Source: Marinicella gelatinilytica (GTDB taxonomy: Bacteria; Pseudomonadota; Gammaproteobacteria; Xanthomonadales; Marinicellaceae). Taken from it: 64,000 bases of DNA. The position numbers were made by a program, and so were the translations under genes. Below are positions 7,546 to 16,144 of this stretch, in pieces. The notes below the pieces were generated by a model. It did no database searches, had not been told where the DNA came from, and saw only the letters and a list, made by a program, of their open reading frames with translations. The stretch lies in contig NZ_JAPMLN010000002.1 of the NCBI RefSeq assembly GCF_026410405.1, positions 2,056-66,055 on the forward strand, given 5' to 3'. Positions within the stretch are counted from its first letter, which is position 1; each line of letters opens with the position of its first letter.

Positions 7546-8547
7546 ATGAATGAAAAGACACAACACATAGAAAAAACATTTAATGCAGAATCAAATGATG
7601 CAGGTACACGCATAGACCAATATCTATCAGCGCAGTTCCCTAATTTCTCGCGTAATACGATTCAGCAGTGGATTAAACAAAACGCCGTAAAAATCGATGG
7701 CCATAATACCAAAAGTAAACACATTATAAAAGGATTTGAAACAATTACCGTTGCTGTTACCATTGAACAAGCCATCGCAGACAAGCCCCAAGACATGGCT
7801 TTGGACATTCGCTATGAAGATAGCCACTTGATGATTATTAACAAGCCAGCCGGATTGGTCGTTCATCCGGGGAGCGGTAATCCCGACGGCACCTTATTAA
7901 ATGGCTTGTTGGCCATCAGTGAAGCTCAGCAAATGTTGCCACGGGCAGGCATTGTTCACCGCTTAGATAAAGATACCTCGGGATTAATGGTGGTGGCCAA
8001 AGAAGCTGAGTGTCAGTTAAAACTGATTGACTTGCTGAAAGATCACCTCATTGAGCGAACATATTTCTGCATTGCCAAAGGCGTGATAAAAAAACCAGGC
8101 ACGGTTAAAACCATCATTGGCAGACATCCGACTCAACGCACGAAAATGGCGGTAACGCCCAAAGGCAAACCTGCCATCACGCACTATTGGCCAAGTGAAC
8201 ATTTTAATCATTTTACGGCTTTGCGTATTCAGCTGGAAACCGGACGCACCCACCAAATCCGAGTTCACATGCATCACCTGGACCATCCACTTGTCGGCGA
8301 TCCGGTTTACGGTAATAAAAACCGCATCAATGCTGCGGTTTGTAATGAGCTCAAAGCCATCATCAGAGAATTTCCACGCCAAGCCTTACATGCCCAACGA
8401 TTGGCATTTACACACCCTATTAATGATAAACAAATTCAAGTTTCTGCGCCAATACCTGACGATTTGTGTCAGTTATTGGATGATTTACATGATTTAGACA
8501 GTCCATCGTCAGAAAATGATGATTTTGAGGTGGAATATATGGAATAA
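7546..8547 (+). CDS. rluD: 23S rRNA pseudouridine synthase RluD
   Basis: This 333-residue enzyme makes pseudouridines in helix 69 of 23S rRNA. An S4 RNA-binding domain (about residues 20-80) precedes the RluA-type catalytic domain, with IINKPAGLVVHPG and the active-site HRLDKDTSG (D141). ETGRTHQIRVHM later is also diagnostic. Only 34 bases separate it from the divergent bamD, so its promoter must lie close to, or inside, the bamD start. The neighbouring pgeF follows on the same strand, as in E. coli. Confidence 0.95.
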   Translation: MNEKTQHIEKTFNAESNDAGTRIDQYLSAQFPNFSRNTIQQWIKQNAVKIDGHNTKSKHIIKGFETITVAVTIEQAIADKPQDMALDIRYEDSHLMIINKPAGLVVHPGSGNPDGTLLNGLLAISEAQQMLPRAGIVHRLDKDTSGLMVVAKEAECQLKLIDLLKDHLIERTYFCIAKGVIKKPGTVKTIIGRHPTQRTKMAVTPKGKPAITHYWPSEHFNHFTALRIQLETGRTHQIRVHMHHLDHPLVGDPVYGNKNRINAAVCNELKAIIREFPRQALHAQRLAFTHPINDKQIQVSAPIPDDLCQLLDDLHDLDSPSSENDDFEVEYME

Positions 8548-8598
8548 AAGCCAAAAAAGTGAGCATTCGTTCGCTTTTACGATATCATAGATTTATTG

Positions 8599-8694
8599 GT
8601 TAGTTTAACTAACAGGCCGGTTGAACAAACCTTAGATATTTGTGGCTTTACTCCCTCTCCCACGATTAGCATTTACAACCGGCCTCATTTTTTT
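8599..8694 (+). other. Nested inverted repeats ending in a T-run before pgeF
   Basis: GTTAGTT and AACTAAC (8599-8605 and 8607-8613) form a near-continuous palindrome. Directly after it, AGGCCGGTTG (8614-8623) is perfectly complementary to CAACCGGCCT (8676-8685). The 52-base loop itself holds a small ACAAA/TTTGT stem (8625-8629, 8639-8643). Seven T residues follow at 8688-8694, three bases before the preferred pgeF ATG. It could be a terminator with a large loop, an attenuator, or a small mobile palindromic element. Confidence 0.55.
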
Positions 8695-8697
8695 ACC

Positions 8698-9414
8698 ATG
8701 TCCAACCCTTTCAAATTACATCAAATCAACGGCACCCATGCTTATGTACTACAAACACATCGCCGCCTGATGACCGAATGTTTGCCGGATTTAGATATAC
8801 ACCCATTGCATGGTTCTGAGCGAAGCTTACAGCTTATTCAACAACGTTATCGTTTACCACACCAGCCTTTTTTTTTGCAACAAGTGCATGGTGCAGAGGC
8901 CATAACGCTTCATGAACCACCCTCAACACATTTTTGGACATCTGCCGATGCCTGTTATACCTTTCAAAAAAATATTGTTTGTGCAGTGATGACTGCGGAT
9001 TGTTTGCCGGTCTTAATCACAGACAGTCAAACCAGCTTTGTGGCCGCAGTTCACTGTGGTTGGCGAAGTTTATATGAAGATATTTTGACCAAAATACTAA
9101 ACAAGATATCTACAGATAATCCGTTAATTGTTTGGTTTGGCCCTGCGATATGCCAAAACCATTACCAAGTTGATCAAGCATTTAAAAATCATTACCTTAA
9201 AGCACACCCGACGGCTGCAAAAGCATTTACACGGGTCATTGACGGCCACTGTTATGCTGACATAGCAATCATGGCAAGGGTGCAGTTGCAGCATTTTGAA
9301 GTGGCTAATTTATACCTCAATGAGAGGTGTACATATGAAGATCCGGATTATTATTCGTGGCGAAGGAACAAAACAAAGGCGCGCCAAGCTTCTTTAATTT
9401 GGATGAGCACATGA
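8698..9414 (+). CDS. pgeF: Peptidoglycan editing factor PgeF (YfiH family)
   Basis: This 238-residue copper/zinc-type laccase-fold enzyme acts on the MurC level in the cytoplasm, removing wrongly incorporated residues such as L-Ser from UDP-MurNAc. The conserved triad is visible: H64 in VHGAEA, C102 in TADCLP and H119 in VHCGW. The ATG at 8698 gives the family's usual start. An alternative TTG at 8596 would add 34 residues that look non-coding and that carry the inverted repeats. No good ribosome site precedes 8698, so the start is not certain. Confidence 0.88.
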   Translation: MSNPFKLHQINGTHAYVLQTHRRLMTECLPDLDIHPLHGSERSLQLIQQRYRLPHQPFFLQQVHGAEAITLHEPPSTHFWTSADACYTFQKNIVCAVMTADCLPVLITDSQTSFVAAVHCGWRSLYEDILTKILNKISTDNPLIVWFGPAICQNHYQVDQAFKNHYLKAHPTAAKAFTRVIDGHCYADIAIMARVQLQHFEVANLYLNERCTYEDPDYYSWRRNKTKARQASLIWMST

Positions 9415-9427
9415 TGCCAGCTTAAAC

Positions 9428-10342
9428 TTAGACAAGCACGTCACTTTGAGGTACTTGACAAGATTGTAAAATACCTTGACCTAACAGTTTAAATTCTTTG
9501 CTACGGGTGCTGCCTTTTCGCCAAGCTAAACCCACCTCTCGATACGCTTTTTTATCCATGGCTTTAACCACAATATCATCACCAATTAGATTTGAATGGA
9601 CCGCCATTTCAGGAATAAAGCTAACACCTAAATTTTGTCGCACCATGGCGATTAATGTTAATAGGCTACTCGCGGTAAAGTGGCTAACCTTATCGACATG
9701 CTGGATATGACAAGCACTAATGGCATGGTCACGTAAACAGTGACCATCGTCCAACAACAACACCGAACCATCTTCCAACTGGTTTATATTGAATTGCTGA
9801 CGTTTCGTGTGGCTACTTTGTTGACCGTAAATAAGGCGAAAAGGATCCTTAAATAAAGATAATGTCTCAACACTACGCAGCTCGTACGGAAGCGCCAATA
9901 ACAACACATCTAAACGACCTTCCATTAACAAATCATAGATATCTGCCGTTTTACCTTCATGAATTTCCAATTCTAATTGTGGATAATTACTTTTCAAATG
10001 CGGCAGCAATGAAGGCATAACAAACGGACCGATGGTGGGAATCATGCCGATCGACAAACGACCTGATAAAGGCTTTAAATTACCTTGTGCCAAATCTGTG
10101 AGTTTTTGTAATTCCGCAATAACTGCTTGCGACTGACTGTGAACCTCGCGTCCCAAGTTGGTGATGGTGACTCGTTTATTGGTGCGATCCACGAGCTGGC
10201 CACCTAAGGTTCTTTCTAATTCTTTGATGGCGACACTAAAGGCAGACTGCGAAACAAAACAGCTTTCCGCAGCTTGGCCAAAATGATTATGCGCAACCAA
10301 CGCATTAAAATATCGCAGTTGTTTAATCGTTGGATAATGCAT
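9428..10342 (-). CDS. oxyR: Hydrogen peroxide-sensing regulator OxyR
   Basis: This is a 304-residue LysR-type regulator. The winged helix-turn-helix is at residues 4-62 and the sensor domain follows. DDGHCLRDHAISAC holds the two redox cysteines (C202 and C211), equivalent to E. coli C199 and C208, which form a disulphide on oxidation. This identifies it as OxyR rather than a generic LysR protein. It overlaps the pepN stop (TAATG), so it seems to be read from the pepN transcript. No adjacent catalase or peroxiredoxin is present. Confidence 0.93.
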   Translation of the reverse strand: MHYPTIKQLRYFNALVAHNHFGQAAESCFVSQSAFSVAIKELERTLGGQLVDRTNKRVTITNLGREVHSQSQAVIAELQKLTDLAQGNLKPLSGRLSIGMIPTIGPFVMPSLLPHLKSNYPQLELEIHEGKTADIYDLLMEGRLDVLLLALPYELRSVETLSLFKDPFRLIYGQQSSHTKRQQFNINQLEDGSVLLLDDGHCLRDHAISACHIQHVDKVSHFTASSLLTLIAMVRQNLGVSFIPEMAVHSNLIGDDIVVKAMDKKAYREVGLAWRKGSTRSKEFKLLGQGILQSCQVPQSDVLV

Positions 10343-12978
10343 TACTGTGATTGTGCATATAAAGCACGGTCAACAATCTCAAAGACATTTGGTGATAAAT
10401 AATCTGCCGCATGAATCCTTTTGATTTGCGTAATCATTTGTGCTTTTGAATTGTTGTTAAATTGTTGATAATCATTGAACAAACTGACCATTCTGGCAGC
10501 CATCTGCGGATTAAGCGCATCCAAAGCCAGTACCTGATCAGCCAAAAAAGTATAGCCTGAGCCATCCGCGGCATGAAAACGTGTTAAATTACCGGCGCAA
10601 AAAGCACCTAATAATGAGCGAACTGCGTTTGGATTTTTTAAAGAAAACACCGACAATGACATCAGTTGTTTTACACGATCTAACGTATCCTCTGCCGGAA
10701 TCGTCGCTTGTATGGACAACCACTTATTGATCATCAGCGGATTATGTTGCCAGTTTTGGTAGTAATCAGCCAATAAATCTTCAAAACCCTCCGCTTGCTG
10801 ATGCGCCAATAAAGTTAATGCGGTGATGGCATCGGTGTAATTATCTGCTTGTTGATGTTGTTGTCGAATAAGTTGTATAAATTCTTTATGACCACTTTGC
10901 GCCAGATACCAAAGGCATCTGTTTTTAAGGCTTCTTTGTCCCACTTGCCGGGCGTTTATCTGATAGTCCTCTTCACTGTGGTTTTGATGATAAACCGATA
11001 AAATCTCAACCTGTAATTGTTGATTGATTTCCGCCACCAACTGCTCTTTGGCTTGATATAACGTTGCCACGTCAACAGCGTTCATATTGACAATCAAAGA
11101 CTGCAGACTGGGTAGAGTAATGGCATTTGCAACCAGACCAAGGTCGATTTCATCGTTTAACAGTAATCCTCGAAATGATTTAAAAAATAAGGACGGTGTA
11201 CGGTGGCTTCTGCCTTCAATCAGGGCCTGATACTTATCTAATATAACCTGTTGCTGAAGCTGTTGCGCAGCATCCCAACGGTTAAAAGCGTCACAATCAT
11301 ACTGCGCTAAAAATGCCAAACTTTCCAGAGACAATGACTGCTGTAATCGAACCGGTGCAGAAAATCCTTGCAATAAAGAAGGTACAGGTGCCTTGTCTAC
11401 ATTTTTAATATGTAAAGACTGACTCGCCTCTGTCAATTCGAAAACCATCTCAGTATCGGATACTGCATTCAAGGCAACTTGCTGACCGCCATCACCATAT
11501 AAGGACAATTTAATCGGTATATGCATAGCTTGCCAGGCTTCTTGGCCGTGATAACTGCTGGGTTGTTTTTGTTGAAAATGTAAGCTGTACTGCCTGTTAT
11601 CCTCATCATATTCAGTTTCAACATGAACCACAGGCGTACCGTTTTGGCTATACCATAAGCCAAACTGGGTTAAATCAACGTCGTTGGCATCGGCCATCGC
11701 GTGCCTGAAATCATCACAACTGACTGCCGTACCATCATGGCGTTTAAAATAGAGATCCATGCCTTTTTTAAAGCCGGACTCACCCAACAAGGTGTGATAC
11801 ATACGCACCACTTCAGCGCCTTTTTCATACACAGTTAAGGTATAGAAATTATTAATCTCAATATAAGCATCCGGCCGAACCGGATGAGACATCGGTGAAG
11901 CATCCTCGGCAAACTGGGCAGTACGTAAATGTCGTACGTCTTCAATTCGCTTAACAGCACGTGATTGTAAATCTGAAGTAAATTCCTGGTCTCGAAAAAC
12001 AGTTAAACCTTCTTTTAAACTGAGTTGAAACCAATCACGACAAGTCACCCGATTGCCGGTCCAGTTATGAAAATACTCATGACCGATGACTGCTTCAACA
12101 TTAATAAAATCCTGATCAGTGGCGGTATCCTTTTTAGCCAAAACATATTTGGAATTAAAAATATTTAAACCTTTATTTTCCATGGCCCCCATATTAAAGT
12201 CATCTGTTACGACAATGTTGTATTCATCTAAATCGTAAACCAAGTCAAACCGCTCTTCATCCCACTTCATGGCATTTTTTAACGACTGCATAGCAAAATC
12301 ACAGGCATCAATATTCTGTTTTTCGGTATATATGCGCAATTGCACCAGTTTATCTTTAGCTGTGGTAAAGGCGTCTTCAATATAAGCCAAATCACCGGCC
12401 ACCATAGCGAATAAATAGCTGGGTTTTGGGTGCGGATCAACCCACTTCACATAATGGCGGTTATGAGATAAATCACCGGCAGCCACCTGATTACCATTCG
12501 ACAACAACACCGGATACCTTGTTTTATCAGCAACTATGGTCACCGTAAAAGGTGCTAACACATCGGGTCTATCGGGATAGTAGGTTATGCGCCGAAATCC
12601 CTGCGCTTCACATTGGGTTAAAAAGAACTCGCCGGATTGATAAAGGCCTTCCAGGGCCGTGTTTTCACCGGGATAAATTTTAACTTCGCTACGCAGTTCA
12701 AACTGCTCTGGCAAATCATACAGCATTAATCCTTCTTCAGTCAGATGTAAATCATCTGCTAAAATCTCTTTATCATCAATGGATAAACGCTGTAAAGATA
12801 AATGATGACCATGTAAAAACAAGTTGTTATCATCATTTATATTGTTTTGTTTAAACAATATCCGAGCACGCACTAAGGTATGGTCCTGTTCGACCAAAAA
12901 GGCCAAATCAACCCAACGCACCCAATAATTCGGTGGGCGGTAATCCTTACGGAAGATTTCTTTTTTTGTCTGACTCAT
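10342..12978 (-). CDS. pepN: Aminopeptidase N (M1 metallopeptidase)
   Basis: This 878-residue cytoplasmic zinc aminopeptidase releases N-terminal residues from peptides. The GAMENKG exopeptidase motif and the zinc site HEYFHNWTGN (HExxH) followed 18 residues later by the Glu in LKEGLT are present. Length and domain order match the bacterial PepN group, including the long helical C-terminal domain. A weak promoter (TACAAT at 13005-13010) lies before the start. The gene is followed by oxyR with a one-base overlap. Confidence 0.96.
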   Translation of the reverse strand: MSQTKKEIFRKDYRPPNYWVRWVDLAFLVEQDHTLVRARILFKQNNINDDNNLFLHGHHLSLQRLSIDDKEILADDLHLTEEGLMLYDLPEQFELRSEVKIYPGENTALEGLYQSGEFFLTQCEAQGFRRITYYPDRPDVLAPFTVTIVADKTRYPVLLSNGNQVAAGDLSHNRHYVKWVDPHPKPSYLFAMVAGDLAYIEDAFTTAKDKLVQLRIYTEKQNIDACDFAMQSLKNAMKWDEERFDLVYDLDEYNIVVTDDFNMGAMENKGLNIFNSKYVLAKKDTATDQDFINVEAVIGHEYFHNWTGNRVTCRDWFQLSLKEGLTVFRDQEFTSDLQSRAVKRIEDVRHLRTAQFAEDASPMSHPVRPDAYIEINNFYTLTVYEKGAEVVRMYHTLLGESGFKKGMDLYFKRHDGTAVSCDDFRHAMADANDVDLTQFGLWYSQNGTPVVHVETEYDEDNRQYSLHFQQKQPSSYHGQEAWQAMHIPIKLSLYGDGGQQVALNAVSDTEMVFELTEASQSLHIKNVDKAPVPSLLQGFSAPVRLQQSLSLESLAFLAQYDCDAFNRWDAAQQLQQQVILDKYQALIEGRSHRTPSLFFKSFRGLLLNDEIDLGLVANAITLPSLQSLIVNMNAVDVATLYQAKEQLVAEINQQLQVEILSVYHQNHSEEDYQINARQVGQRSLKNRCLWYLAQSGHKEFIQLIRQQHQQADNYTDAITALTLLAHQQAEGFEDLLADYYQNWQHNPLMINKWLSIQATIPAEDTLDRVKQLMSLSVFSLKNPNAVRSLLGAFCAGNLTRFHAADGSGYTFLADQVLALDALNPQMAARMVSLFNDYQQFNNNSKAQMITQIKRIHAADYLSPNVFEIVDRALYAQSQ

Positions 12979-13047
12979 AACGATGTTGTATAAATAATGA
13001 CGACATTGTAGCGGAATTAAGGGTAAGCTTCAGTTAAATACATGTTG

Positions 13048-13794
13048 TTAATCTGCGGCTTCATTATCACCTTGTTGTGAACGACGCCGCAGGGTGCGCC
13101 CCATCATTAAACCAAACTCAAATAAAATCCACATAGGAATGGCCAACAACACCTGTGAACTAGGATCAGGTGGCGTTAAAAGCATGGCCACAACCAAGAT
13201 ACCAACAATGATATAAGGCCTTTTGGAAGCCAATTGAGAAGCCGTGGTAACACCAAGTACAATCAAAATAATGACCGCCACAGGAATCTCAAATGCCAAA
13301 CCAAAGGCGAAAAACAATCGCACCACAATGTCTAAATAAGAATTAATATCCGGCATATAAACCACACCTTCAGGTGCAATCCCCGGCAGAAACACAAACA
13401 AAATGGGAAACACCACAAAGTAGGCAAAAGCACAACCCAAATAAAACAGTACGATGCCACTGAGCAGAATTGGCATCGCTATTTTTTTCTCATGCCGGTA
13501 CAAACCGGGTGCCACAAAAGCCCAGACTTGATAAAAAATGACCGGCATACTGATTATAATGGCTAAAATAATAACCATTTTGAAAGGCGTTAAAAAAGGT
13601 GACAATACACCGGTGGCTATCATTTCCGTCCCGCTTGAAAGATTACTCATGACCGGTTTTGCAACCAATGTATAAATCTCACCGGCAAAAGGAAACATCA
13701 CAACAATTAATACCAACACCGTTATCACTGCTTTTAACAAACGGCTGCGAAGCTCTATCAGATGGTCGATAATCGATTGCTCTGAATCAGTCAT
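13048..13794 (-). CDS. tatC: Sec-independent translocase subunit TatC
   Basis: This 248-residue polytopic inner-membrane protein recognises twin-arginine signal peptides. HLIELRSRLLK at the N-terminus and the later FAYFVVFP and FGLAFEIPV segments are TatC signatures, with six predicted membrane segments. I use the ATG at 13792-13794. A GTG one codon upstream is an equally possible start. The gene overlaps tatB by a few bases and ends the tatABC operon. Confidence 0.96.
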   Translation of the reverse strand: MTDSEQSIIDHLIELRSRLLKAVITVLVLIVVMFPFAGEIYTLVAKPVMSNLSSGTEMIATGVLSPFLTPFKMVIILAIIISMPVIFYQVWAFVAPGLYRHEKKIAMPILLSGIVLFYLGCAFAYFVVFPILFVFLPGIAPEGVVYMPDINSYLDIVVRLFFAFGLAFEIPVAVIILIVLGVTTASQLASKRPYIIVGILVVAMLLTPPDPSSQVLLAIPMWILFEFGLMMGRTLRRRSQQGDNEAAD

Positions 13795-14086
13795 CACTGT
13801 CCTTATCTTTGTTGTCTTTGTTTTTGGGCTCGATGTCTATGGTCTTTGACATTTCAGCAGCCAACTGACGCGCCTCTTCAGCCATGGCATTTTCCTTGAG
13901 CTTGGCCTTAACCGCTTCTATTTCCAGTTCTTGTTCTACATCATGTTTGATTTGGTTAAATGTGCGTTTGATTTGACCAAGAAAACGGCCCATTTTTTGT
14001 GCAACGCCCGGTAATTTTTCAGGCCCAACCACTAACAAGGTCACTACAAACACCAGTAAAAGTTCAGTGAAACCAATATCGAACAT
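13787..14086 (-). CDS. tatB: Sec-independent translocase subunit TatB
   Basis: This is a 99-residue protein. The N-terminal membrane segment starts FDIGFTELLLVFVV and is followed by the VGPEKLPG hinge and an amphipathic helix. The Glu at residue 8 in the membrane segment is the TatB mark that separates it from TatA. The charged tail is rich in Lys and Asp and is shorter than in E. coli (171 residues). It lies between tatA and tatC. Confidence 0.94.
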   Translation of the reverse strand: MFDIGFTELLLVFVVTLLVVGPEKLPGVAQKMGRFLGQIKRTFNQIKHDVEQELEIEAVKAKLKENAMAEEARQLAAEMSKTIDIEPKNKDNKDKDSDD

Positions 14087-14089
14087 GAT

Positions 14090-14302
14090 TTACTTATCTT
14101 GTTTTTGCGATTCTTTAACAGAATCCTCGGTTTGCTGTGTTTTTTGGCTGGTTATTTCCTCCGGATCGTCATCTTGCATGCTTTTCTTAAAGCCTTTGAT
14201 GGCTCCACCTAAATCTCCACCAATATTGCGTAGTTTTTTAGTACCGAAAATCAAGGCCACCACGACCAGAATGATAACAAGTTGTGTCACGCTTATGCCC
14301 AT
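14090..14302 (-). CDS. tatA: Sec-independent translocase subunit TatA
   Basis: This is a 70-residue pore-forming subunit. A single membrane segment (about residues 6-20) is followed by the [14 protein letters not shown] hinge and an amphipathic helix to FKKSM, then an acidic tail. The ATG has GGAG seven bases upstream. It is the first gene of tatABC, with a candidate promoter at 14337-14366. Confidence 0.95.
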   Translation of the reverse strand: MGISVTQLVIILVVVALIFGTKKLRNIGGDLGGAIKGFKKSMQDDDPEEITSQKTQQTEDSVKESQKQDK

Positions 14303-14336
14303 ACATTGCTCCGAGTGATAATAAGGTTAAAGGGGT

Positions 14337-14366
14337 ATTATAACGGCAAAGCCAATCAATGCCTAA
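14337..14366 (-). promoter_or_regulatory. Candidate promoter of tatABC
   Basis: On the minus strand there is a perfect TATAAT (14337-14342) with an 18-base spacer to a weak TTAGGC (14361-14366). It is about 35 bases before tatA. Confidence 0.5.
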
Positions 14367-14415
14367 GACAGAACGCACAGAAATTTAACAGCTTGAAGTA
14401 TAAGTGAAGTTTTGG

Positions 14416-15309
14416 TTAATAATTGCGGCGAACCGCCAACAATCCAACTGATGACATGATTAAAATTAATATCAACACATTAAACTGGTTCAAAGTCGGA
14501 ACTTGTTCAGCCATCGGGGTGCCACGGGCACAACCCTGACCATTGGCAATGGCCAATGACTCCACACCCACTAACGTGTCTGAAATATAGTCAGCTTGTC
14601 CGGTTTCAGTGTCAATTTTAAAAATACGTGAAGGGAACGGATTAAGTGGATCAGACAGGCGCAAATTAATAATCATCCATAATTGTCCCTCGGCATCAAA
14701 ACTCATGCCGGAGCCATAGAGCTCAATACCACCACCTAAATTACCCAAAGAGCCAACCACAGTGGCATGAGCGGTATCTGGATTAATTTCGTATAAATTA
14801 AAATCACCGGAAGCTACGCCATAGAGACGATTGTCCCAAGAAGCTAAAGAAGTAAAGTTATGCCCGGTAGAGCCAATTAAATCGGCACGACCTGTTTCGG
14901 GATTAACCTGGTAAAGACTCTGATTATGTTTGACTGCCAAAAAAAGGCGCCCATCGCATGCAAAGGTCATGCCATAGTCGTGGTTTTCAGTGGATCTAGG
15001 AAAACCAAAATTCTGGTTAACGTTGGCCACCGGCAAGGCCCGCGCATCTGAAACCTCTATCTGCACCAAGGTCTTGGTATTATCGTCAGCACCATAAATG
15101 ACATTATTAGCTGACAACGCCATGCCTTCAATGCCAATATAAGGGTCAGGTATACGTCCAAAACTCTTAAAATCGCCGCTCTCTAAGTCGATTTCAACAA
15201 GGTGATCAGGATAGTCAAAATTATCATCAGCCACCGCATACGCCTTAACTGCCATTACCTGAGTAGGCATGACCATAAAGACAAGGAATATAAGGACGGC
15301 TCGGCACAT
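14416..15309 (-). CDS. Exported beta-propeller-like protein with IPTL-CTERM-like sorting tail
   Basis: The protein has 297 residues. An N-terminal signal peptide (about residues 1-20) precedes a repeat-rich domain in which segments such as LYQVNPETGRADLIGS, LYEINPDTAHATVVGS and IFKIDTETGQADYIS recur. These are typical of propeller proteins with a DUF4394-like repeat. The last 27 residues have the three parts of an IPTL-CTERM tail: VPTLNQF, a membrane segment and RR. Such tails are processed by exosortase H. The start is uncertain: I chose the ATG at 15307-15309 because it begins a good signal peptide, but no ribosome site is seen. A TTG 16 codons upstream is the alternative. No direct function can be assigned. 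Confidence 0.75.
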   Translation of the reverse strand: MCRAVLIFLVFMVMPTQVMAVKAYAVADDNFDYPDHLVEIDLESGDFKSFGRIPDPYIGIEGMALSANNVIYGADDNTKTLVQIEVSDARALPVANVNQNFGFPRSTENHDYGMTFACDGRLFLAVKHNQSLYQVNPETGRADLIGSTGHNFTSLASWDNRLYGVASGDFNLYEINPDTAHATVVGSLGNLGGGIELYGSGMSFDAEGQLWMIINLRLSDPLNPFPSRIFKIDTETGQADYISDTLVGVESLAIANGQGCARGTPMAEQVPTLNQFNVLILILIMSSVGLLAVRRNY

Positions 15310-15381
15310 TTTATGATTATTATTTTTAAAATATCGTATGGAATCTGATATTAGCAAAAATAAAGTAGTGAAACAACTTAT

Positions 15382-16017
15382 TTATTCTGATTCAACGGTA
15401 TTTAAATTAATCGATATTGATTCAGGCGGATGTATGAGCTGTCCCGCCACATGTTGCACATACTGGTCAATATTATCATCATGTTTAAATTGGCCGTGAA
15501 GCGTCTTGGTCATGTGCAAATACCCCACATAAACAGAGTAAGCCAATAATGATTGCTGTTTTGCTTGGGTTTCAGTGTAGCCGATGTCTTGATAACATTG
15601 TTGCAAATGATTGAGTCGCTCAATGGTGACCTCTTTCAACACTTTAGAAACATAGCTGTGCTGCCTATCTGCTAACAATGTGGCGTAAATTAAATGACTT
15701 TGAAATGGTTCGGATGAGAGTAAAAACCAGGTTTTTAATCGCTCATAAGGATCACTCACAGACAAAACGCGTTTACTGATTACTTTATTATCTTCCTTAC
15801 GCCAGCGCTTTAGCGCGGCTACAATTAAATCCTTTCGGTTGGTAAAATGCCAATAAAAACTGCCTTTTGTGACACCCAAAACTTTGGCAATCGTTTCCAC
15901 AGCAACCGCACTGACACCTTGATTGGCAATCACTTCTAACGTCGCCAATTCCCAATCTTTTGGATTGAGTGACTTTTTCTTTGTGTTGTCGTTGACGGAC
16001 TTACTTTGCTTCATCAT
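15382..16017 (-). CDS. TetR family regulator, probable repressor of fadE
   Basis: The protein has 211 residues. A TetR helix-turn-helix at about residues 20-66 includes VETIAKVLGVTKGSFYWHFTNRKDL. The C-terminal ligand domain is not diagnostic. It is divergent from fadE across a 127-base gap that carries two related palindromes, so I infer that it controls fatty-acid degradation, with an acyl-CoA as likely ligand. It is not PsrA or FadR by sequence that I can recognise. It may also control itself, since the sites lie between the two genes. Confidence 0.82.
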   Translation of the reverse strand: MMKQSKSVNDNTKKKSLNPKDWELATLEVIANQGVSAVAVETIAKVLGVTKGSFYWHFTNRKDLIVAALKRWRKEDNKVISKRVLSVSDPYERLKTWFLLSSEPFQSHLIYATLLADRQHSYVSKVLKEVTIERLNHLQQCYQDIGYTETQAKQQSLLAYSVYVGYLHMTKTLHGQFKHDDNIDQYVQHVAGQLIHPPESISINLNTVESE

Positions 16018-16069
16018 GGCTTTATCATAACCACAAATTATAAACGGTCAATGAGAAATTCACATTTTC

Positions 16070-16085
16070 CATACGGTTGCGTATT
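16070..16085. promoter_or_regulatory. Candidate TetR operator 1 (fadE -35 region)
   Basis: ATACG and CGTAT form a perfect inverted repeat around GTTG (16071-16084), and the outer base on the left also fits the pattern CATACGGT. It ends on the first base of the -35 box TTGACA, so a bound repressor would block polymerase. Confidence 0.6.
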
Positions 16086-16112
16086 GACATTCACTTTCAC
16101 TGTCGCCATACT
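16084..16112 (+). promoter_or_regulatory. Promoter of fadE
   Basis: TTGACA (16084-16089, a perfect -35) is followed after 17 bases by CATACT (16107-16112), a moderate -10. It lies about 33 bases before the fadE ATG and overlaps both candidate operators. Confidence 0.65.
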
Positions 16113-16122
16113 GTACCGTATG
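16107..16122. promoter_or_regulatory. Candidate TetR operator 2 (fadE -10 and start region)
   Basis: CATACTGTACCGTATG is a 16-base inverted repeat with one mismatched pair (CATAC.GT / AC.GTATG). It shares the ATACGGT half-site, seen on either strand, with operator 1, 36 bases away. It covers the -10 box and expected start of fadE. Confidence 0.6.
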
Positions 16123-16144
16123 TTAAACTTTTTTAGGCGCGATC

